The notes beneath the pieces are model-generated. The model was not told where the DNA came from. It worked only from the letters and a program-made list of their open reading frames with translations, and did not search any database. A program made the translations under genes and the position numbers. Shown here one piece after another: positions 26,827 to 35,578 of a stretch of DNA of 64,000 bases; within the stretch, counting starts at the first letter, position 1, and every line of letters starts with the position of its first letter. The DNA is from Brevibacterium siliguriense (GTDB lineage: Bacteria > Actinomycetota > Actinomycetes > Actinomycetales > Brevibacteriaceae). The stretch covers positions 1,426,001-1,490,000 of the forward strand of contig NZ_LT629766.1 in NCBI RefSeq assembly GCF_900105315.1. Reading direction: 5' to 3'.

Positions 26827-27928
26827 GGGCCCTGCGTCCGCTTCTGCGGGGAACGCCACAGACGTCGTCGTATTCGATACGCCGGTCTTCTCAGAAGACG
26901 TCGCCCACATCGCGTCGGCCGACCTCCCCTGGGAGCACTACCGCAACACCGAAGTCCTCGTCACAGGAGCATCGGGCATGATCCCGATGTATATCGTCGG
27001 GGCGCTGCTGGCGGCGAACGATGACCACGATTTGGGCATCAAGGTCACGGGAATGGTCCGCAACCTCGATAAAGCGACGAAGCGCTTCGGCAGTGCCCTT
27101 GAGCGCAGGGATTTCAGCCTTGTCGCCGGCGATGTCATCGACTTGCCGCGTCTCGACACGAAGTTCGCAACCGTGTTCCACGGCGCATCACCTGCTCGAC
27201 CGAGCCTGCACAAGTCGTCGCCGGTCACGACGCTGAAGGCGAATACGCTCGGAACCATCAACCTGCTTGACGCTCTCGTCGAATCGGACGGGCAGTCTTT
27301 CGTCCTTCTCTCTTCCTCGGAGGTATACGGTTCGGTGTCAGAGCGCGAACTGATCGCCGAAGACGACGTCGGAACTCTGCAGCATTTTGCGCCGCGAGCC
27401 AGCTACTCAGAGGGAAAGCGAATCGCTGAGACTGCATTGGCAGCCTATGCAGATGAGTTCGGAATCCGATCACTCAGCCTGCGATTCGGCCACATCTACG
27501 GACCCGGAATGGCGCTGGATGACGGGCGGGTACAGGCAGATTTCCTCGCAGACGTTGTTCGCAACCGCAATGTGCGGATGATGAGCGCCGGTGCGGCCAC
27601 ACGCACATACACCTACGTCGCGGACGCCGTACTGGGTCTGTTCGTTGCCCACCTCAGGGGCGACGAACAGGTCTACAACGTGGCGGATCCGGCCGGCAAT
27701 ATCAGCATCCGTCAGCTTGCCGAAGCCTTTGCGGCTGCGCGACCGGAGAAGGACCTCAAGCTGGACTTCGTCAATCCGGAAGATGGACGATCCTTCTCGC
27801 CGGTCGCGTCTCTGGGGTTGGACGCGAGCAGACTGGCGGCTCTCGGGTGGTCAGCTGATACGAAGCTGTCGGCTGGTGTCTCACGATGTATCCGATCCTT
27901 CGAAGAAGGGCCACCTATTATTGCGTGA
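26816..27928 (+). CDS. Extended SDR (NAD-dependent epimerase/dehydratase family)
   Basis: The 370-aa protein has a Rossmann start VLVTGASGMIPMYIVGALLA, with the usual last Gly of the motif replaced (GASGMIP). It then has FVLLSSSEVYG with the catalytic Ser, the YSEGKRIAE YxxxK motif and LRFGHIYGPGMALDDGRVQA. This is the extended SDR family, which includes sugar epimerases and 4,6-dehydratases. Directly after a TarI-like gene, with an 11-base overlap and GGGAGG before the GTG, it may be the reductase supplying the polyol phosphate instead of the TarJ-type alcohol dehydrogenase. UDP-sugar modification is the alternative. Confidence 0.8.
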   Translation: MANEGPASASAGNATDVVVFDTPVFSEDVAHIASADLPWEHYRNTEVLVTGASGMIPMYIVGALLAANDDHDLGIKVTGMVRNLDKATKRFGSALERRDFSLVAGDVIDLPRLDTKFATVFHGASPARPSLHKSSPVTTLKANTLGTINLLDALVESDGQSFVLLSSSEVYGSVSERELIAEDDVGTLQHFAPRASYSEGKRIAETALAAYADEFGIRSLSLRFGHIYGPGMALDDGRVQADFLADVVRNRNVRMMSAGAATRTYTYVADAVLGLFVAHLRGDEQVYNVADPAGNISIRQLAEAFAAARPEKDLKLDFVNPEDGRSFSPVASLGLDASRLAALGWSADTKLSAGVSRCIRSFEEGPPIIA

Positions 27929-28021
27929 GTGCAGCAGGGCCGCTGACAGCAATCGGCCGATTCTCGTGCCACAATCTGAATTGGCGAGGTGCGCCACATT
28001 GATGAGGAGATCTGAACCCGC

Positions 28022-29446
28022 ATGACCCCCTTGAGAATCCTTCTGCTCACGAACCGAGATTCGGACAATGTCGGTGACCAGATCATCGAGGCGACCGTTC
28101 TCTCCATCATCAGAGGTGTGATGAAGAACCTCGACTTCGGTGCCGATGATTTCGTCATCTCCAGCCGAGCCGCGGGCATCATCTCAAAGAGATACATGGC
28201 CACCAAGGACCCTGAGCTGTTGACCGCGGCTCGCGAGGAGATCTCGAAGGCAGACCTCATCATCTTCGGTGGAGCACCACTCTTCAACTATGCCTATCAG
28301 AACTTCTACCGTCGAACTATCGTCACGCTCGAACTGGCGCAGGAATACGACGTGCCGGTCATCTTCTCGAGCATCGGTGTGGAGAAGTTCGATGCGGCGA
28401 ACAAGAAGAGCCAGGCTCTCAAGAAGGCGCTCGAGCTCCCAGTGGTCAAGCAGATCACGACGCGTGACGACATCGAGTCATTGCGTCAATACGCTGAAGG
28501 CACAGACATTCCAGTTGCTCATGTCGCCGACCCGGCAGTTCTGGCCGATATCGTCTATCGGAAGAAGCCGGAGCCGGCGCCTGCCCCCAAACCAGTACCG
28601 TCCGTACCGGTCCGAGCGAAGCGGAAACTCAAACGAATAGTCAAGCGGGTCATCACGAAGGCGACTAAGCCGGGTGGTTCGCAACCAGCAGCAGCACCAG
28701 CACCGGCTCAACCAGCGGCACAGCCACCGGTTCCGGCGCAGCCGAAGGTCCAGCGCATCGGTCTGGTTGTCACCAGGGCCGGAATCTTCGCTGACAATCG
28801 CATCGATTTCACCGAAGGCGACCAGAGGAGATTCTGGCTCGAGACGATCGCCGCGCTCGAAGAGAAGGGATACGACTACCGGCTCTTCACCACCGGGCAT
28901 TTCTCCGATGAAGTCTTCTTGGACAGTCTCATCAAGACCTCGGGAGTTCCGGCTAAGAAGGCCGCTGTCACGGTGAACTCTCCGGACGAACTGATTCGAG
29001 AGCTGCGCGGCTGTGACGGAGTCATTGCCTACCGGCTGCATGCGAGCATCACCTCATTTGCGCTCGGCATCCCTTCGATCGGTCTGTCCTGGAACTTCAA
29101 GGTCCCATACTTCTACGAATCAGTCGGCTATGGTCATCGGGCGCTGAGCCCGGAGAACTGGCGTGCTGAGGATGTCGTGCCGGCGATTAAACTCGCCATG
29201 GAAGAAGGCGTCGTCAAAGACAGCGCATTCCTCAAATCCGTCTACGACACACTCTTCACAGGGATCAGAGACGTTTTCGCTCCGGATAATTCTGCGGATC
29301 CATATTCGCTTGAAGAGCTGTGGGAAGGGATGCCGCGGCAACTGGCCACCGGTCCCAAGGGGTACCGCGAGAAAGTCAATCGGAAGTTGCGTCGTACCTA
29401 CGAGAACTACCAGAAGCTATACGACAAAGCACAATCAATGGATTGA
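28022..29446 (+). CDS. Polysaccharide pyruvyl transferase family protein with basic/Pro-Ala linker
   Basis: The 474-aa protein starts ILLLTNRDSDNVGDQIIEAT, typical of the WcaK/CsaB family. It continues IIFGGAPLFNYAYQNFYRR, SSIGVEKFD, TTRDDIESLRQYAE and ends with the conserved YRLHASITSFALGIPSIGLS and WNFK. Between the two halves (about residues 180-240) is a linker: a strongly basic segment RAKRKLKRIVKRVITKATK followed by Pro/Ala repeats. The family transfers pyruvate from phosphoenolpyruvate to sugars as a ketal, which adds negative charge to wall polymers. The next gene is a close paralogue. GAGGAG lies 12 bases before the ATG, somewhat far. Confidence 0.85.
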   Translation: MTPLRILLLTNRDSDNVGDQIIEATVLSIIRGVMKNLDFGADDFVISSRAAGIISKRYMATKDPELLTAAREEISKADLIIFGGAPLFNYAYQNFYRRTIVTLELAQEYDVPVIFSSIGVEKFDAANKKSQALKKALELPVVKQITTRDDIESLRQYAEGTDIPVAHVADPAVLADIVYRKKPEPAPAPKPVPSVPVRAKRKLKRIVKRVITKATKPGGSQPAAAPAPAQPAAQPPVPAQPKVQRIGLVVTRAGIFADNRIDFTEGDQRRFWLETIAALEEKGYDYRLFTTGHFSDEVFLDSLIKTSGVPAKKAAVTVNSPDELIRELRGCDGVIAYRLHASITSFALGIPSIGLSWNFKVPYFYESVGYGHRALSPENWRAEDVVPAIKLAMEEGVVKDSAFLKSVYDTLFTGIRDVFAPDNSADPYSLEELWEGMPRQLATGPKGYREKVNRKLRRTYENYQKLYDKAQSMD

Positions 29447-29473
29447 TCGTGCGGGCTAGAGAAAGTATCTATT

Positions 29474-30829
29474 TTGGCACCCACTGAAGTCCTGCTGCTC
29501 ACGAACCGAGACTCTGACAACATCGGCGACCAGATCATCGAAGCCTCTGTCATCAGTCTCATCAAGGCCGCCGTCGGTAACCTCGGACTGGATACAGAGA
29601 ACCTCAAGGTTCGAAGCCGAGCTGCGAGCCTGATCAGCCGTAAGTACATGTCGACTCGAGACGAGTCGCTTCTCGAGCCGGCGCGGCGTGCGATCTCTCG
29701 CGCCGACGTCCTGATTTTCGGGGGCGCCCCGCTGTTCAACTACCGGTACCAAAGCTTCTATCTCCGCACCATCAGAACTCTGGAGCTGGCTCAGGAATAT
29801 GACGTGCCGGTTCTCTTCTCGAGCATCGGTGTGGAGCCGTACTCTGCGACCGACAGTCGTTCGCAGCAGTTGAAAGACGCTCTCACACTCCCCGTTGTGC
29901 GGCAGATTACGACCCGCGACGATATCGAATCGACCCGAAAGTATGTCGAGGAAACCGATATCCCTACGGCCCTGGTCGCCGATCCCGCAGTGTTCGCTGA
30001 CTCTGTTTTCGGAGTGAAAGCCCGCTCTGCGCCAGTGCCCGCCACCTCAGCCCCTCGTTGCATCGGCCTGGTGGTGACCCGCGCAGGCATCTTCAAAGAC
30101 AACGGGATCACATTCAGTGAGGCCGACCAGAGGAAGTTCTGGTTGGACGTCATCGACGACTTGGAGAGCCGGGGAGACGACTACCGGATCTTCACCACGG
30201 GCCACTTCTCCGACGAGATGTTCCTCGATTCTCTCGTCCGCCACCATGGGGTGTCGAACAAGAAGGCTGCAGTCACGCTGAACTGTCCCGAAGAACTCAT
30301 CGATGAACTCAAGCAGTGCGATGGCGTTGTCGCCTACCGGCTGCACGCAAGCATCACGTCCTTCGCGCTCGGCATCCCATCGATCGGACTGAACTGGAAC
30401 TTCAAGGTGCCCGATTTCTATCGTTCGATGGGCTACCCGGAGCGCGCACTTGACCATACTGATTGGAATTCGCGGACGGTTCTGCGGGCGCTGGATACTG
30501 CGATGAGCGAAGGCGTCGAAAAGGACGCGGATACGCTGATGTCTGTCTACAGGACCCTGTTCTCCGGGCTGAAGGGCATCATCGCTCCCGATTCTGCGGC
30601 TGAGGCCTTCACACTTGCTGAACTGCAAGAGAAGATGCCTCGCTATGCGGGAACGACTCGAAAGCAATACCAGGAGAAGATGCGGCGCAAACTGCGTCGC
30701 TCCTACGAATACTTTCAACAGCGGATCAGCATGGACGTTGCCAAGGTTCCTGCCCAGGAGTCAAAGCCATCGACCGTCGGCTCAACCGTCAAACGTGGTC
30801 TCAAGAAGCTGCGCAATCGCCTGCCCTGA
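29474..30829 (+). CDS. Polysaccharide pyruvyl transferase family protein, paralogue
   Basis: The 451-aa protein closely matches the preceding gene: VLLLTNRDSDNIGDQIIEAS, LIFGGAPLFNYRYQSFYLR, SSIGVEPY, TTRDDIESTRKYVEETDIP and YRLHASITSFALGIPSIGLN with WNFKVPDF. It lacks the central basic/Pro-Ala linker but has a basic C-terminal tail (VGSTVKRGLKKLRNRLP). The start is a TTG at 29474, giving MAPTEVLLL, with AGAGAAAG upstream. Two near-identical enzymes in tandem may pyruvylate different residues or act as a heterodimer; that is inference. Confidence 0.85.
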   Translation: MAPTEVLLLTNRDSDNIGDQIIEASVISLIKAAVGNLGLDTENLKVRSRAASLISRKYMSTRDESLLEPARRAISRADVLIFGGAPLFNYRYQSFYLRTIRTLELAQEYDVPVLFSSIGVEPYSATDSRSQQLKDALTLPVVRQITTRDDIESTRKYVEETDIPTALVADPAVFADSVFGVKARSAPVPATSAPRCIGLVVTRAGIFKDNGITFSEADQRKFWLDVIDDLESRGDDYRIFTTGHFSDEMFLDSLVRHHGVSNKKAAVTLNCPEELIDELKQCDGVVAYRLHASITSFALGIPSIGLNWNFKVPDFYRSMGYPERALDHTDWNSRTVLRALDTAMSEGVEKDADTLMSVYRTLFSGLKGIIAPDSAAEAFTLAELQEKMPRYAGTTRKQYQEKMRRKLRRSYEYFQQRISMDVAKVPAQESKPSTVGSTVKRGLKKLRNRLP

Positions 30830-30925
30830 GCTCAGAGTCTGAATGCGTCATCGTCGGCTTCGAGGGCGAGACGTTCGGAGTCACGCGAGGCACGTTGAGA
30901 ATAAAGAGATTGAACAGTTGATCGT

Positions 30926-30975
30926 GAAAGCGGCCCGTTTCCCTGCCAGTGAGCTGTGGGAAACGGGCCGCTTTC
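30926..30975. terminator. 18-bp perfect stem hairpin between convergent genes
   Basis: Bases 30926-30943 (GAAAGCGGCCCGTTTCCC) pair exactly with 30958-30975 across a 14-base loop. It lies between the stop at 30829 (+) and the stop at 31054 (-), so it can serve both. No long T-run follows on either side. Confidence 0.75.
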
Positions 30976-31053
30976 GGATTGCCTGCAAGTTCGCACTTGG
31001 AGGCTGAAGCACAGGTCGTCAGCTGATTCCGTGACTGCTCAGATGCGAGCTTC

Positions 31054-32334
31054 CTACTTGCCGTAACGAGCGTTGGAGATCTTGGTCCACGTGCGGATCG
31101 GAAGAAGCTTCTGCAGGCTTTTGACGGACTTTTCGGCGGCAACTGCCCGAGTCTTGGTGGCCTTCATGTTCGTCTCCACGCGAGCGAGTCTGCGTTCGAG
31201 AGGAGCAATCTTCCGCTCCAAAGCAGCTACGGATCCGGACGCATTCTTGGTCTTCCTTCGAGCCTCGAAATCGGCGACCAGAGCGTTCAAGGCAGCTTCG
31301 ATCTCGGTAGCCCCCTGTTCCCTGGCGAAGTCGAGGTTCTCCTGAACGAATGAAAGACTGTTCATCCCGGATATCTTGAGGTTGCGGATTGCGTCTGTCG
31401 AGATCTCGGAGTCAAAGGTCTTGAACTCGGGAAGATCTCCACTCAGCGAAAGAGCAACCATCGTTCGTACGCACTTGTCGCAGACACCGCAGTTGTACTT
31501 TCCAGTGTTCTGCCAGCACACCCGAAGGTGTTCTTTGGCCGCCGGATATTTGGCTACCCGTTTAGTCTTGTCGACTCTCGTGGAACCGGCACCATCGTGC
31601 ACGATCGAAAGCCTGTTGCTCGACCACAGGTGGTCAAGTAAGGGATGAGAACCCCAAGCGAACGTGTCGGAATATGTGTGCGACGCAGGAATCATCTGCC
31701 GCCCGAACTGTCCGCTCAGAAGGTGTCCGATCGAGGACAGCGCCGCTCCATGTGTCAGAGTCGGCCATTTGCCGGCGCGGTTGAGGAATCTGCGGATATT
31801 CGTCGATCCCTCGATGAGCTGTTTGCCCGTGAACGAGGCCACTTCGCGAAGGTGAGCCGACGTCGGCTCGCGAACATCGGTCCTCGACAGGGGAATGTCG
31901 AAGCCATGCATGTACACCAGGGCGTCGATGTCAGACTCGTTTCGGATGAGAGTGTCGAACGAGTCGACACCGCCGGTGAAACAGGAAACGGTCCTGTCCA
32001 GACGCGGAGTCTTGTCTTCCGGCCGCTGCGGCACGTCCAGGCGGGCCGCGACGAGCTGCTTCGGATACCAGGTGCGGAGGATGTCCTGCGCGGCCTGCGA
32101 GTTGTAGATGAGGCGGCGGGAAACTGCGTCGTCCATCTCAAGTACGCCGTCACTGCCGATTGCGAGAATCAGGCCGATGATGAAGAAGGCGTCAGCGGCT
32201 CCCTCGCTGTCGGTCTCAGTTTCGGGTGGAAGTTGAATCCATGCTTCTCCTTCGGCCCCGGGCATAGTGATCTGGGCTGAGACATAGACGCCTTCGTCGT
32301 TGTCAGCCACCGCCACTGATCGGATGTTTACCAT
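31054..32334 (-). CDS. QueC-like PP-loop protein with C-terminal coiled coil, in a wall-polymer locus
   Basis: The 426-aa protein has an N-terminal domain of about 110 residues, then a PP-loop motif CFTGGVDSFDTLI (about 118-130). A cysteine cluster at 273, 282, 285 and 288 has the spacing C-x8-C-x2-C-x2-C, the zinc-site pattern of QueC (7-cyano-7-deazaguanine synthase). The C-terminus (about 355-405) is a predicted coiled coil. QueC is about 220 aa and lacks both extensions. No queD, queE or folE is nearby, and the neighbours are glycosyl and pyruvyl transferases. I infer an ATP-dependent amidation or adenylation reaction related to QueC on an unknown carboxylate. The 166 bases upstream (32335-32500) hold its promoter. 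Confidence 0.72.
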   Translation of the reverse strand: MVNIRSVAVADNDEGVYVSAQITMPGAEGEAWIQLPPETETDSEGAADAFFIIGLILAIGSDGVLEMDDAVSRRLIYNSQAAQDILRTWYPKQLVAARLDVPQRPEDKTPRLDRTVSCFTGGVDSFDTLIRNESDIDALVYMHGFDIPLSRTDVREPTSAHLREVASFTGKQLIEGSTNIRRFLNRAGKWPTLTHGAALSSIGHLLSGQFGRQMIPASHTYSDTFAWGSHPLLDHLWSSNRLSIVHDGAGSTRVDKTKRVAKYPAAKEHLRVCWQNTGKYNCGVCDKCVRTMVALSLSGDLPEFKTFDSEISTDAIRNLKISGMNSLSFVQENLDFAREQGATEIEAALNALVADFEARRKTKNASGSVAALERKIAPLERRLARVETNMKATKTRAVAAEKSVKSLQKLLPIRTWTKISNARYGK

Positions 32335-32500
32335 TGCAACCTCGCTTAGCTGGTCAGTGAAGTCGTACTCGCACTGACTTTGTAGTCTTCCCAGAGTCTA
32401 GCCCAATGTTCAAGTGCCGTTGCCCCATTTGTAAGGCTAGGCATGTCTGAGCCGACAAGCAGGACGCCGGCGTTCGAAATGATTCCTGATGGCCATTCGC

Positions 32501-34345
32501 TCATTGGGATCCAAGCAGTTCATCTTGCTGTTTCGACGTCACTGTCACGGATCTTCCATGCGCGTCGAACATGACGATGTCAATCGGGCCCTTTCTGGTG
32601 ACGGATCGCGGAACGATGACGGCGGCGCGCGTCCCGCAATGTCTGACGAGTTTGACTTCAGTGGATTTCTTGGTCCGTTTCGTCTTCGCAGACGCTGATA
32701 TCAGATCAGAGGGAACCGCATCGACCTCGATGATCTCGTTCCTGCCGACCGTGAAACGGCCGATCTGCACCGGTCGAATTTGATGGACACTGTCCAGATG
32801 CACGGCAGTCGGTCCGACATCGATGGCGAAGTTCCCCGCTGGGGTGAAGAAGGCTGCAGTGTGTGTAGGGTTTCCGTGGAGGACCGGTCGCGTGTCAATG
32901 CCTTTAGGTTTGGAATGGCCGAGATGCTCAGAGAGTTCCAGTTCGCCCCAGCGAGCATGGACGAGTACGTCCCAGGTGCCCGGTTCCGGAAGGCTTCGAA
33001 GATCCAACTGCGCTTGGAATCTGGACCTGATTCCGTAAATGCCCTTGTTTGTTTGTGACACGTCGAGCTGGACTGGGTCTTCGGCTCCTGACTGACGGTG
33101 TTTGGCGACAAGTTCGGCGGAGTACGGTGCTTCGTTGACTCCCTGAATGCCGATTTCTCCTGAAAGTGCGGCTGTGCCTTGGGTGTACTTGATCCTCGTG
33201 AGGTGAGTTCTCATCTTGACGTTGAGGTCCGAGACGGGGCCGCCACTCAGTGGCCGATAGAAGAATTGAGAAAGTTCCCAATCGAATTCGAGTGAGGGGA
33301 AGCCTCTTGTGCGAAGAGATGCACTGACTCGTTCTATCTCATCTAAGTCGTTGCGAACCACGAGGTCGACGAGGATTTGTGAGCTCACCGATCCGTATTT
33401 TCTAACTCGAGGGTTCCACAGGTGCGTGATCCGGTCGCTGAAAGTGGTCAGCATCTCTTCGCGCTCAGCGCGACCATGAGCCGGGATCAGCTTCCTGCCG
33501 AACACGGCCAAGGTCCCTGCTTTGCCGACGAGGGGTCTTCTGAGCAGCACGTCGCGTCGAAGTCCGGGCTCTGTGTTCTCTTCGATTGTGTCGACCAACG
33601 ACAAGATCCGTTCAAGATGCTTCCGCGGAGTCTGCCCCCTGCTGGTCACGTTCGTTCCGTCGCCTCGATGGCGCAGCCAGTAGTACGGTTTGTCGGCAAG
33701 GATGGAGATGTGAGGGCTGTGCAGAAAAGCTTTCAACGCAAACGGTTGATCTTCGCCGATGGCAAATCCCGCGGGGAATCGTATGTTGTGCTCGTCTACG
33801 ATCGTTCGGCGAAACAGCTTCTGAACGCTGAGAGTGGAGTTGGCTTTTGACTCTATGAAGTCAACCGCGTATTGGTTCGACGAGAATGGTTTTGACGGTA
33901 CCGGGCGAGGGGGACCGTCACCGAACGAACCCAGTTTGCAGAGAACTACTCCGGAACCTGTTGTATCTGCCATGTGGACTAGTCGTTTGAGGGTGTCTCG
34001 GTCGAGTTTGTCGTCCGCATCAAGAAAGAAGAGGTATCGTCCGACCGCCTCATCGACGCCGCGATTGCGTGGTGCGGCAGCAGAGCCGCTGTTGGGGATT
34101 GAGAAGACTCGAAGGTCGGTCTTGTTCTCAGCGAGGTCGGACAGAATCGACAGCGATGAGTCCGTCGATCCGTCATCGACGGCGATGATCTCGTAACGGC
34201 CCTCCTCGAGCGTCTGTTGGCGGACGGAATCGATGGTTTCCACGATGAACTTCTCACAGTTGTATACAGGAATGATGACGCTGACATCGATGACAGCGTC
34301 GGCTCGCGAAGTATTCGGGGGCTGGCGCGGCGGGGAAGGGGACAT
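32501..34345 (-). CDS. GT2-family glycosyltransferase with long C-terminal region (TarS/TarP-like plan)
   Basis: The 614-aa protein has a GT-A domain: VSVIIPVYNCEKFIVETIDS, IIAVDDGSTDSSL, NSGSAAAPRNRGVDEAVGRY and the DxD in FLDADDKLD, then FAIGEDQPFALKAFLHS. About 350 further residues form beta-rich modules, with TPAGNFAIDVG near the end. S. aureus TarS and TarP, which glycosylate ribitol teichoic acid, have a comparable GT-A plus C-terminal plan. I start at the ATG at 34345, preceded by GGAGG; the longer frame to 34459 lacks support. It would decorate the polymer after polymerisation. Confidence 0.88.
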   Translation of the reverse strand: MSPSPPRQPPNTSRADAVIDVSVIIPVYNCEKFIVETIDSVRQQTLEEGRYEIIAVDDGSTDSSLSILSDLAENKTDLRVFSIPNSGSAAAPRNRGVDEAVGRYLFFLDADDKLDRDTLKRLVHMADTTGSGVVLCKLGSFGDGPPRPVPSKPFSSNQYAVDFIESKANSTLSVQKLFRRTIVDEHNIRFPAGFAIGEDQPFALKAFLHSPHISILADKPYYWLRHRGDGTNVTSRGQTPRKHLERILSLVDTIEENTEPGLRRDVLLRRPLVGKAGTLAVFGRKLIPAHGRAEREEMLTTFSDRITHLWNPRVRKYGSVSSQILVDLVVRNDLDEIERVSASLRTRGFPSLEFDWELSQFFYRPLSGGPVSDLNVKMRTHLTRIKYTQGTAALSGEIGIQGVNEAPYSAELVAKHRQSGAEDPVQLDVSQTNKGIYGIRSRFQAQLDLRSLPEPGTWDVLVHARWGELELSEHLGHSKPKGIDTRPVLHGNPTHTAAFFTPAGNFAIDVGPTAVHLDSVHQIRPVQIGRFTVGRNEIIEVDAVPSDLISASAKTKRTKKSTEVKLVRHCGTRAAVIVPRSVTRKGPIDIVMFDAHGRSVTVTSKQQDELLGSQ

Positions 34346-34508
34346 TGAAACCTCCGGCGGAGATTTGTGGGGATGAAGAGGGGCTCTCAACCGCATGCTA
34401 CTCCTGCAATAGACGGTTTGTGAGGCATAGTGCGTCCGCTCGCCCTCGTCGCTCGACAACGCTCAACTACTCAAAACCCCAGTAAGTATTGCCAAAATCG
34501 CAACTAGT

Positions 34509-35567
34509 GTGCAGACTGTATGGGTGGTCACGACGAACGAAGGCGCCCAGAGCGCACCGGAATCACTGGTCAGCCGTGTCCGCATCGCAATCAAAGACGC
34601 GAGGATCAACCACAGCGAGGTTGCCCGACGCATCGGTCTCGACGCGAGCAAAATGTCGAAATCCCTAGCTGGAACACGAAAATTCCGGGTCGAGGAGATC
34701 TCTCACATCGCCGAACTCACCGGGGTCACCACGGATTGGCTGACGACAGGGCGAACGGCACGGCCACCTCGGCGAACAATGGTCGCCGACGTTGCTCCCG
34801 CTCTCAGCGAATCACCCGCCGACGATTCCGCAGATGACCTCGCAGGTGATGCGCGCACGGCGCAAGCCGATGAGGGAGCGGCCCTCGGACCGGCGTCCGA
34901 ACAGGACTGGATGTCGAAAGGCACCCGCAATCGGCTGAAGATCATCGCTGCGGCCTGGCGGCTCTATGCCGATCTCGGCATCGACAAGGTCCGCACCGAG
35001 GATGTCGCGGACTCGGCCGGAGTGACCTCCTCGACGGTGAACTATCACTTCCGGACGAAAGACCAGCTGCTGCAGGCAGCCCTGCGCTATTCGCTCGACG
35101 TCATCGCCGAGACGCGTCACCTCAACGACTCCGCCGACCCCATGGGCGTGCTCCGTCACTTCGCCCGCATTCATGCCGGAGTCGACCGGAAGATCCGGAG
35201 TGTGTGGTCGATCTGGCTCCAGTGCTGGGCCCGTGCAGCCACCGACGAAAGCGCCCGGGCGAACGTCACCGCCGTCTACGGCGAGTGGATGGACATGATC
35301 ACCACGGTCATCGACGGCGGTCAGAGAGCCGGAACGATCCGGACCGGCGACACCGCGCTCATGGTCAAATCCCTGTCGATCTTCATCGACGGCCTGGGCG
35401 TGGCCCGCACCACCGAACACATGCCCATCACGGACGACGAGGCGCTGGCCATGCTTGAGAACTACTTGAGGGCTCACATCCTCAACAGCGACGCGTCCAC
35501 CGACGACACCCGAACCCCGAAGTCAGACCGGGCCGCCGTAGTCGGTCGGCCCGAACCGACGTCTTAG
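34509..35567 (+). CDS. Transcriptional regulator with XRE-type and TetR-type DNA-binding domains
   Basis: The 352-aa protein has two helix-turn-helix domains. The N-terminal XRE/Cro-like one (about 15-80) reads INHSEVARRIGLDASKMSKS and RKFRVEEISHIAELTGVTTD. After an acidic, Ala-rich linker, a TetR domain (about 138-185) reads AAWRLYADLGIDKVRTEDVA, then DSAGVTSSTVNYHFRTKDQL. A TetR-type ligand-binding helical region follows. It ends 11 bases before the substrate-binding protein gene, so it probably controls that transporter. The start is uncertain: GTG at 34509 or nearby GTGs; no ribosome site is clear. Confidence 0.85.
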   Translation: MQTVWVVTTNEGAQSAPESLVSRVRIAIKDARINHSEVARRIGLDASKMSKSLAGTRKFRVEEISHIAELTGVTTDWLTTGRTARPPRRTMVADVAPALSESPADDSADDLAGDARTAQADEGAALGPASEQDWMSKGTRNRLKIIAAAWRLYADLGIDKVRTEDVADSAGVTSSTVNYHFRTKDQLLQAALRYSLDVIAETRHLNDSADPMGVLRHFARIHAGVDRKIRSVWSIWLQCWARAATDESARANVTAVYGEWMDMITTVIDGGQRAGTIRTGDTALMVKSLSIFIDGLGVARTTEHMPITDDEALAMLENYLRAHILNSDASTDDTRTPKSDRAAVVGRPEPTS

Positions 35568-35578
35568 GAAGAAGGCAC

